Of a DNA stretch of 11,340 bases, positions 6,306 through 11,340 are shown piece after piece. Each line of letters opens with the position of its first letter. Positions within the stretch are counted from its first letter, which is position 1. A program made the position numbers and the translations under genes. Under the pieces are notes generated by a model that worked only from the letters and a program-made list of their open reading frames with translations, had not been told where the DNA came from and did no database searches. The stretch covers positions 1 through 11,340 of the forward strand of contig CALJTZ010000113.1 of the NCBI GenBank assembly GCA_937975655.1, given 5' to 3'. The DNA comes from an uncultured Synechococcus sp. (lineage in GTDB: Bacteria; Cyanobacteriota; Cyanobacteriia; PCC-6307; Cyanobiaceae).

Positions 6306-7214
6306 TCAGCGAATCAGCGGCAGCAGCAGGGTCACCACGTAGAAGAACACCGCTGGCGTGAACAAATAGCTGTCGATCCGATCGAGGATCCCGCCATGGC
6401 CCGGCAGGAAATCGCCGGAATCCTTCACGCCGGCATCGCGCTTCATCATCGATTCGGTGAGATCACCCACCAGGGCAAACACCGCCACCACACCCCCCAG
6501 CAGCCCGCCCACGGCCCAGCCCCAATTCCAGCCCAGCAATTCGCCAAAGCCCCCCCCCAGCAGCACGGCACAGGCCACCCCACCCAGGGCACCCTCCACG
6601 GTTTTGCCGGGGGAGATTGGCGAGAGCGGATGCCGGCCATAGCGCCGGCCGATCACGTAGGAGCCGATGTCCGTGGCCACGATCAACAGGCAGGCCATCA
6701 GCATCAGCACCATGCCCGGGTTCAGAGGGGGCCAGCCCACGGGCCAGCTCGCCAGTCGAGGGGCCAGGGCCAGATCGGTGAGGTCCCGCAGGCGGATCCA
6801 ATGGCTGGGCAGAAAACCGAGGTAGAAGAGGCCGAAAATCGAGGCGGCAATGTCGGCGATGGTGCCGGTAACCGGCTGCAGCAACAGCCATCCGCAGATT
6901 GCCGCACCGGAGAGGGGCAACACGGCAGCCGCCAGATCCGACGCAAAACCCACGCCAGCGGCATCGCCCCCGTGGGCCCACTGGGTGGTGATCAGCAGCA
7001 GCTGGCACAGCACCAGAGTGGTTTTGAAGGCGGGCCGAATGCCCTTGAACTGGGCGAGGCGGAAATACTCGAGCAGGCCCAGGTGCACCATCACCCCCAG
7101 GGCCACGGTGAGCCACCAGCCGCCCAGCCCCACCACCAGCAGCCCGAAGGCCCCGGCGGCATAGCCGCTGAGCAAACGCTGGGGCGAGGTGCGGGACCGG
7201 GGAGCGGGGATCAA
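6306..7214 (-). CDS. cdsA: phosphatidate cytidylyltransferase
   Basis: CdsA makes CDP-diacylglycerol from phosphatidate and CTP in the cytoplasmic membrane, the branch point for phosphatidylglycerol and other phospholipids. The protein has 302 aa and about eight hydrophobic helices. The signature near the C terminus is complete: SPGKTVEG at 201-208, then GDLTES (Asp251), KRDAGVKDSGDFLPGHGG and ILDRIDS (Asp278, Asp281), the last holding the metal-binding acids. Asp182 lies in ATDIGSYVIG. I choose TTG at 7212-7214 as the start: GGAG (7220-7223) lies 5 nt upstream, and the TTG overlaps the stop of the preceding methyltransferase as TTGA. The remaining frame upstream lies inside that gene. The resulting N terminus MIPAPRSRTSPQRLLSG leads straight into the first helix, as in CdsA proteins. 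It is the third gene of a coupled operon. Confidence 0.95.
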   Translation of the reverse strand: MIPAPRSRTSPQRLLSGYAAGAFGLLVVGLGGWWLTVALGVMVHLGLLEYFRLAQFKGIRPAFKTTLVLCQLLLITTQWAHGGDAAGVGFASDLAAAVLPLSGAAICGWLLLQPVTGTIADIAASIFGLFYLGFLPSHWIRLRDLTDLALAPRLASWPVGWPPLNPGMVLMLMACLLIVATDIGSYVIGRRYGRHPLSPISPGKTVEGALGGVACAVLLGGGFGELLGWNWGWAVGGLLGGVVAVFALVGDLTESMMKRDAGVKDSGDFLPGHGGILDRIDSYLFTPAVFFYVVTLLLPLIR

Positions 7215-7837
7215 GGGCGCTCCGCGGCGATCAGAAACAGCGGTTCGGCCGCCGCCAGTCGCGCCTGGCTGCCGCGGCGCTGCATGCGATGCACGGTGGC
7301 CTGCACCACCTGGAGATCCACGGCCTCCAACTGGCCCAGGGTGTCGGTGGCATCCACCAGACCCTCCAGGCTCGCGGTGCTGATCACCAGGCGGCCAGCC
7401 GGCACGAGGGCTTCCCACACCTGGTTGAGCACCGTGCGGAGGGGGCGGCCCACCTCGAGCAGCACCCGGTCGGGCTGGGGGGGCAACTGAGCCAAGCCCT
7501 CGGGCGCATCGCCCGCATGGATGTGCAGGTTGGCCATACCGAAGCGGCGGCGGTTGCGCTCCAGCAACTCGATGGCATCGGGGTCACGCTCCAGGGTGTG
7601 CACCTGGCCGGCGGGCATCAGCCGGGCGATCTCCAGGGCGAGGGCACCGGTGCCGCCTCCCACGTCCCACACGAGCGAATCCGGCCGCGGCCGCAAGTGA
7701 GCAAGCAGCATCACCCGCTGCTCCATGGGCGTGGGGCTGAAGCCCGGCGCGTCGGCGAACACGGCATCGGGCAACCCCGGCGTCACGAAGTCCCACTGGA
7801 AGGGGCCATCGCCTGCCGCCCGCATCGCCCTCCTCAT
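7211..7837 (-). CDS. cbiT: CbiT-like precorrin-6B (C15) methyltransferase
   Basis: SAM-dependent methyltransferase, 208 aa, resembling CbiT, which methylates C15 and decarboxylates precorrin-6B/cobalt-precorrin-6B in corrin synthesis. Visible features are the CbiT-like opening TPGLPDAVFADAPG (19-32), SAM motif I VWDVGGGTGALALEIA (56-71), an acidic residue after the second strand (Glu83), and GDAPEGLAQLP (109-119). VPAGRLVISTASLE (145-158) matches the PGGRIVINAITLE-like strand of the family. The second glycine-rich loop, usually FIGGSGG, is replaced by LLEVGRP (127-133). The ATG at 7837 overlaps the upstream stop as ATGA; a second ATG four codons in, just after AGGAGG, is possible. Many cyanobacteria carry CbiT fused to CbiE; this one stands alone, between a PLP decarboxylase and cdsA. 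It could be a paralogue acting on another substrate. Confidence 0.8.
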   Translation of the reverse strand: MRRAMRAAGDGPFQWDFVTPGLPDAVFADAPGFSPTPMEQRVMLLAHLRPRPDSLVWDVGGGTGALALEIARLMPAGQVHTLERDPDAIELLERNRRRFGMANLHIHAGDAPEGLAQLPPQPDRVLLEVGRPLRTVLNQVWEALVPAGRLVISTASLEGLVDATDTLGQLEAVDLQVVQATVHRMQRRGSQARLAAAEPLFLIAAERP

Positions 7838-9234
7838 TCCGCCACAACCCTCACCGTATCAGCGATCTGGCCGGGCCAGAGCGACTGTTGCAACCGCAGC
7901 CAATCGGCCCGGGGCGGATCGATCCGCTCGCCGGGAATCAGCAGCGGAATCCCCGGGGGATAGGGGCACAGGGGCTCCGCCGCCAGCCGGCCCGCTGCCA
8001 CCGCCAGGGGCACCACCACCGCATCCGCGCGCCAGGCCTGCTCGAGGGGCAGCTCCGGCGTGGCCACCAGGGGCAGCGGCGGCGCCGTGAACGCTGGCAG
8101 GGGCGATCCCCCCAGGGCATCCCGCAGCTGCACCAATCGCTTGGGCAGCAGCCGCAGCACCCGCCGGCTGGGCCGCATGCCCAGACAAAAGGTGAGGCAG
8201 CCGGGTTCGGGCAACTCGGCAGTCACACCGCGCTGCATCAACCACCCATCCGCCTGCAGGCCATTGATACCCAGCACTGCGGTGTTCCAGGTGAGGCGCA
8301 GGCGGTCCTGGTTGTCCAGCAGGGTCAGGCCCTGGCGCTGGAGCCGCTGGCGCAGGCGCTCGGCGAGATTGAGGGCCCTGGCCAGTTGCCGGCGGCCGGC
8401 ATCGGCGTGCAGATGCTGCAGGGCCGCCTCGCTGGAGGCCAGCAGCAGGCCACTGGGGCTGGAGGTCTGCAACCACAGCAGGGCCCGTTCCAGGCGGGCC
8501 GCCGTGACCCGCTCACCTGCCCCCTGGAGCAGCACCGCACTCTGGGCCAGGCCACCGGCCGCCTTCTGCAGCGACTGCACCACCAGATCAGCCCCACAGC
8601 TCAGGCCACGGGGGGGAAGACGGGGATCCAGGCCCAGATGGGCACCATGGGCCTCATCCAGCAGCACCGGCAGCTGGCGGCGATGGGCGCAGGCGATCAG
8701 GGCGGGTAGATCCCCCACCAGGCCCTGGTAGCTGGGCGACACCAGCACCAGGGCCGCCAGGGGTCCCTCCGCCAGGGCGGCCGTGATCACCCGCTCGAGA
8801 TGCTCGGGCGTGGGCGGCCGCCACAGCCCGGTGGCAGGGTCGAAGGGCAGGTTGAACAACACCGGCCGCAGCTGCCCGAGCAGGCAGCCATGCAGCAGAG
8901 AGCGGTGCAGGTTGCGCGGCAGCAACACCCGGTCCCCCGGCTGGGCCAACCCCAGCAGGGCAGCCTGCAACAGGCCACTGGCACCGTTCACCCCAAACCA
9001 ACAGCGCTGGGCGCCCAGAAGCTGGGCGAGCGCGGCCTGGCTCTCTGCCACGGCCCCTTCCGCCTGCAGCGGACCGCCGATCTCAGGCAGCTCCGGCAGA
9101 TCCCAGCTGCCGGGCCGACGCCGCAACAGCGCCCGCAAGCCAGGGGCCAGGCCACGGCCACGACCGTGGGCTGGCAGGTGCAGCGGCAGTGGTGGGGCCG
9201 CCTGGTGCAGCTGATCCAGCAGGCCCATGGCCAT
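7834..9234 (-). CDS. Orn/Lys/Arg decarboxylase family PLP enzyme
   Basis: Fold-type I PLP enzyme of the Orn/Lys/Arg decarboxylase family (short form, like Bacillus SpeA), which would give cadaverine, putrescine or agmatine. Length is 466 aa from the ATG at 9234, which has AGGA (9246-9249) 11 nt upstream. An ATG at 9228 or a GTG at 9291 are alternatives. PLP-site features are RNLHRS (His110, ring stacking), DEAHGAH (Asp193, His196) and Lys224 in VQSLQKAAGGLAQSA as the Schiff-base lysine. The C-terminal small domain carries CPYPPGIPLLIPGE (423-436), a strong family signature. Oddity: the residue before the lysine is Gln223, where the family normally has His (S-x-H-K); the codon is clearly CAG. 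Substrate preference cannot be read from sequence. It leads the operon with cbiT and cdsA and is divergent from the ABC1 kinase. Confidence 0.9.
   Translation of the reverse strand: MAMGLLDQLHQAAPPLPLHLPAHGRGRGLAPGLRALLRRRPGSWDLPELPEIGGPLQAEGAVAESQAALAQLLGAQRCWFGVNGASGLLQAALLGLAQPGDRVLLPRNLHRSLLHGCLLGQLRPVLFNLPFDPATGLWRPPTPEHLERVITAALAEGPLAALVLVSPSYQGLVGDLPALIACAHRRQLPVLLDEAHGAHLGLDPRLPPRGLSCGADLVVQSLQKAAGGLAQSAVLLQGAGERVTAARLERALLWLQTSSPSGLLLASSEAALQHLHADAGRRQLARALNLAERLRQRLQRQGLTLLDNQDRLRLTWNTAVLGINGLQADGWLMQRGVTAELPEPGCLTFCLGMRPSRRVLRLLPKRLVQLRDALGGSPLPAFTAPPLPLVATPELPLEQAWRADAVVVPLAVAAGRLAAEPLCPYPPGIPLLIPGERIDPPRADWLRLQQSLWPGQIADTVRVVAE
9227..9234. promoter_or_regulatory. ATGGCCAT palindrome giving ATG on both strands at a divergent gene pair
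   Basis: The 8 bases read ATGGCCAT on either strand. The decarboxylase start I prefer uses the minus-strand ATG (9234), and the open frame of the kinase could begin with the plus-strand ATG (9227). If both were used, the two genes would overlap at their 5' ends. More likely the kinase starts at the GTG at 9269 or nearby. That still leaves only 34 nt (9235-9268) between the genes, so promoters must lie within coding sequence. Confidence 0.35.
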
Positions 9235-9268
9235 CAGGGCAGTGTTCCTAGAGTTTGCAGCTCCCGTT

Positions 9269-10945
9269 GTGCAGCAGCTCGCCTTGGCCACGCCCCCGTT
9301 CAGCTACAACCCGGGGCGCGACCTGCGCTGGCTGCTGCTGCGTCCCTGGACCCTGGTGGGCCGGCTGGTCGTGGTGGTGTGGCAACTGCTGAGCCTGGCC
9401 GTGGTGCTGCTGGTGCAAGGGAACAGCAGCGACAGCGCGGTGCAGCAGCGGCTGGGCAAACGCATCCTCACCACCCTCACAGGGCTGGGGCCCTGTTTCA
9501 TCAAGGTGGGACAGGCCCTCTCCACCCGCCCCGATCTGGTGCGTCGGGACTGGCTGGATCAACTCACCCAGCTCCAGGACAACCTGCCCGCCTTCCCCCA
9601 CGCCATCGCCCTGCGCACCATCGAGGAGGACCTGGGGGCCCCTGTAGAGACCTTGTTCGAGGAGTTCCCGAACTACCCCGTGGCCGCCGCCAGCCTTGGC
9701 CAGGTTTACAAGGCAAGGCCCGTGGGTGGCCCCTGGGTGGCCGTGAAGGTGCAGCGCCCCAACCTCACCTATCAACTGCGTCGCGATCTGGTGTTGATCC
9801 GGCTGCTGGGGGTGATCGCTGCGCCGCTGCTGCCGCTGAACCTGGGCTTTGGCCTGGGCGAAATCATCGATGAATTCGGACGCAGCCTGTTCGAGGAAAT
9901 CGATTACCGCATGGAGGCGGATAACGCCGAGCGCTTCGCCCGCCTGTTCCAGAACAACCCGGCTGTCGTGGTTCCGCGGGTAGATCGCTCCCTTTCGGGC
10001 CAGCGGGTGCTGACCACCAGCTGGATCAACGGCACCAAACTGCAGGAGCGTCAGGAACTCGAGGCCCAGCGCCTCGATCCAGCCGCCCTGATCCGCACGG
10101 GGGTGATCGCCGGCCTGCAGCAACTGCTGGAATTCGGCTATTTCCACGCCGATCCCCACCCGGGCAACCTGTTCGCCCTGCCGGGCAAAACCGGGGCCCT
10201 GGGCCATGTGGCCTATGTGGACTTTGGGATGATGGACTCGATCAGCGACAGCGATCGCCTCACCCTCACCGGGGCCGTGGTGCATCTGATCAATCGCGAT
10301 TTCGCCGGCCTGGCCCAGGACTTCGTGGCCCTCGGCTTCCTCAATCCCAAGACCGAACTGGCACCGATCGTGCCGGCCCTGGAGGAGGTGCTTGGGGGCG
10401 CCCTGGGCGACAACGTGGGCTCCTTCAACTTCAAGGCGATCACCGATCGCTTCTCGGAGTTGATGTATGCCTATCCCTTCCGAGTGCCCGCCCGCTTCGC
10501 CCTGATCATCCGGGCGGTGGTGAGCCAGGAAGGCCTGGCCATGCGCCTGGATCCCAGCTTCCGGATCATTCGGGTGGCCTACCCCTACGTAGCCAAACGC
10601 CTGCTGGCCGGGGACACCGCCGAAATGCGCGAAAAACTCCTGGAGGTGATCTTCGACGCTGAGGGGCGCCTGCAACTGGAGCGGCTCGAGAGCCTGCTGG
10701 CGGTGGTGGACAGCGACGACAGCCAGGCCGGCGCCAGCCTGCTGCCGGTGGCGGGAGCTGGCTTGAAGCTGCTGCTCGGCAAGCAGGGCAGCAGCTTGCG
10801 CCAGCGCCTGCTGCTCACCCTGGTGCGCGACGACCGCCTCAACACCGAAGACCTGCGCGGCCTGATGGAACTGATGGGCCGAACCTTCTCACCCCGGCGC
10901 TGGGCCGAGAGGGCCGTGAAACGCCTGAATCCGCTGGCGGCCTAA
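9269..10945 (+). CDS. ABC1/UbiB (AarF) family atypical kinase
   Basis: Membrane-associated protein-kinase-like ATPase; relatives support ubiquinone, plastoquinone or other isoprenoid-lipid metabolism. All family motifs are present. Numbering here is from the farthest in-frame ATG (9227); subtract 14 for the GTG start. They are KVGQALSTRPDLV (KxGQ, 93-105), the Ala-rich loop AAASLGQVY (153-161), Lys174 in VAVKVQRP, and the ExD-type EEIDYRMEADN (223-233). FHADPHPGNLF (306-316) is catalytic and VDFGMM (331-336) binds Mg. A hydrophobic helix precedes the domain (about 43-63). The C terminus (after about 450) is helical without a clear membrane anchor. The start is uncertain: ATG 9227 overlaps the divergent decarboxylase start, GTG 9242 and TTG 9284 are options, and none has a good Shine-Dalgarno. 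I prefer GTG 9269, since the segment FSYNPGRDLRWLLLRP looks like the true N-terminal region. Confidence 0.93.
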   Translation: MQQLALATPPFSYNPGRDLRWLLLRPWTLVGRLVVVVWQLLSLAVVLLVQGNSSDSAVQQRLGKRILTTLTGLGPCFIKVGQALSTRPDLVRRDWLDQLTQLQDNLPAFPHAIALRTIEEDLGAPVETLFEEFPNYPVAAASLGQVYKARPVGGPWVAVKVQRPNLTYQLRRDLVLIRLLGVIAAPLLPLNLGFGLGEIIDEFGRSLFEEIDYRMEADNAERFARLFQNNPAVVVPRVDRSLSGQRVLTTSWINGTKLQERQELEAQRLDPAALIRTGVIAGLQQLLEFGYFHADPHPGNLFALPGKTGALGHVAYVDFGMMDSISDSDRLTLTGAVVHLINRDFAGLAQDFVALGFLNPKTELAPIVPALEEVLGGALGDNVGSFNFKAITDRFSELMYAYPFRVPARFALIIRAVVSQEGLAMRLDPSFRIIRVAYPYVAKRLLAGDTAEMREKLLEVIFDAEGRLQLERLESLLAVVDSDDSQAGASLLPVAGAGLKLLLGKQGSSLRQRLLLTLVRDDRLNTEDLRGLMELMGRTFSPRRWAERAVKRLNPLAA

Positions 10946-10947
10946 CC

Positions 10948-10983
10948 CTGCTGGATCAGCCTGCAGGAATCAAAAACCAGCAG
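10948..10983. repeat. inverted repeat between convergent genes (weak bidirectional terminator?)
   Basis: CTGCTGG at 10948-10954 can pair with CCAGCAG at 10977-10983; the 22-nt loop contains CCTGCAGG and a run of five A (T on the minus strand). It straddles the 10-nt gap between the kinase stop (10945) and the stop of the convergent 94-aa gene (10956). The loop is long and the T run lies inside rather than after the stem, so terminator function is doubtful. Confidence 0.25.
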
Positions 10984-11240
10984 ATGGCGATTGAGACACT
11001 GCCCAACAACACAACCAGCACGGGCCAGACATCGTCAATGCGGCTCAGGCGCTGAAGCTGGGCACTGGCTAGCGACTCATCCATCAGACCAGCAGCAGGC
11101 AATCCACCAGGAACCGCCTGAGCGGCAACAGATTCAAGCTCGCTGTAGCGCCTACCAATCCAAATCACCAACACAAATGCGATCACCGCCACGCTCATCA
11201 GGCCGTAGTCGGTGGAAAAAAGGTCGATCCAAGCTTTCAT
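10956..11240 (-). CDS. small membrane protein with DUF3149-like N terminus, 94 aa
   Basis: The ATG at 11238-11240 with AGGAG at 11248-11252 (7 nt spacing) is a strong start; the frame upstream of it is not needed. The first 30 residues, MKAWIDLFSTDYGLMSVAVI followed by AFVLVIWIGR, resemble the DUF3149 family. Those are proteobacterial membrane peptides of about 40-60 aa that begin with K-x-W-x-D-L-F-x-T-D-x-G-L-M-S. After the first helix (12-29) there is a polar middle (31-70, ending LQRLSRIDD). A second helix follows (71-90, VWPVLVVLLGSVSIAICWFL), making it longer than typical members. The surrounding DNA (10960-11340) is visibly less GC-rich than the rest of the window. An FNR-like box and a correctly placed -10 candidate lie upstream. 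Horizontal origin is plausible. The function is unknown; family assignment is from memory of the motif. Confidence 0.78.
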   Translation of the reverse strand: MKAWIDLFSTDYGLMSVAVIAFVLVIWIGRRYSELESVAAQAVPGGLPAAGLMDESLASAQLQRLSRIDDVWPVLVVLLGSVSIAICWFLIPAG

Positions 11241-11270
11241 GGGTTTACTCCTATCAATTGCAATGCCCCT

Positions 11271-11312
11271 ACTTTGCACCGTCTCAACGCTTGTCGCACT
11301 GATCTACATCAA
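11271..11312 (-). promoter_or_regulatory. candidate FNR/CRP-type class II promoter
   Basis: On the minus strand TTGAT GTAG ATCAG (11312-11299) matches the FNR-family consensus TTGAT-N4-ATCAA at 9 of 10 positions. Its centre is 32 nt from the centre of CAAAGT (11276-11271), a 3/6 match to TATAAT. That is exactly the distance expected when the box sits at -41.5. Transcription would then start near 11264, giving a 24-nt leader holding the AGGAG at 11252-11248. The weak -10 is typical of activated promoters. No experiment supports this. Confidence 0.45.
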
Positions 11313-11340
11313 GGCTTAGGGGATTCGTGGCTCAGGCAAA
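11313..11340 (+). other. window end; possible start of a divergent gene
   Basis: After the FNR-like box, TTAGGGGATTC precedes a GTG at 11327 that stays open to the window edge (Met-Ala-Gln-Ala). AGGGG is in reasonable position for a ribosome site, so a divergent plus-strand gene may begin here. Five codons are far too few to judge. Confidence 0.15.

Noticed and set aside
6396..7490. 364-codon open frame antisense to cdsA and cbiT
   Set aside because: Low-complexity Gln/Gly/His translation; no start signal; CdsA signature on the other strand is clear.
10251..10258. GCGATCGC, the cyanobacterial HIP1 octamer
   Set aside because: Only one copy seen in 11 kb, which chance alone could give at this GC content; not evidence of HIP1 enrichment.
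9248..10675. 475-codon open frame antisense to the ABC1 kinase
   Set aside because: Same shadow pattern (Gln/His/Gly-rich, no motifs), while the kinase shows every family motif.

Overview
The window is a dense, GC-rich (about two thirds G+C by eye) bacterial chromosome segment. It looks like a picocyanobacterium of the Synechococcus/Cyanobium type. That is an inference from the gene mix: a cyanobacterial-style UPF0016/GDT1 manganese-type exporter, a DUF2993 protein, an ABC1/UbiB-family kinase and a CbiT-like methyltransferase in one tightly packed stretch. No tRNA, rRNA, CRISPR array or insertion sequence was seen.

Layout. (1) 59-3519, all minus strand. Read 3519 to 59, it holds a six-helix GDT1-family transporter, two unrecognised proteins (196 and 126 aa), a glycolytic-type GAPDH, a 72-aa two-helix membrane protein and a 102-aa acidic protein. 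Gaps are 29-99 nt. (2) 3520-3662 is a 143-nt divergent control region with a perfect 15-nt palindrome and a tandem half-site. (3) 3663-6290, plus strand: an iron-dependent-type alcohol dehydrogenase relative, an alpha/beta hydrolase and a DUF2993 protein, with a 23-nt gap and an 8-nt overlap. (4) 6306-9234, minus strand: an Orn/Lys/Arg-decarboxylase-family PLP enzyme, a CbiT-like methyltransferase and cdsA. They are joined by ATGA and TTGA stop/start overlaps, so they are almost certainly translated from one mRNA. (5) 9269-10945, plus strand: a complete ABC1/UbiB-family kinase, whose 5' end nearly abuts the decarboxylase start. (6) 10956-11240, minus strand: a 94-aa membrane protein with a DUF3149-like N terminus. 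It lies in a visibly less GC-rich patch, with an FNR-like box placed at classic class II promoter distance upstream.

No single new pathway stands out. The genes touch central carbon metabolism (GAPDH), phospholipid synthesis (CdsA), lipid or quinone maintenance (ABC1, DUF2993), metal homeostasis and possibly corrinoid or polyamine chemistry. The points most worth a second look are: family enzymes with altered key residues (the dehydrogenase lacks the glycerol-binding Asp, the decarboxylase has Gln before its PLP lysine, the CbiT-like protein lacks its second glycine-rich loop); the GAPDH being of enterobacterial/cytosolic type with an unusual C-terminal CxC; and the DUF3149-like gene with its FNR-like promoter.
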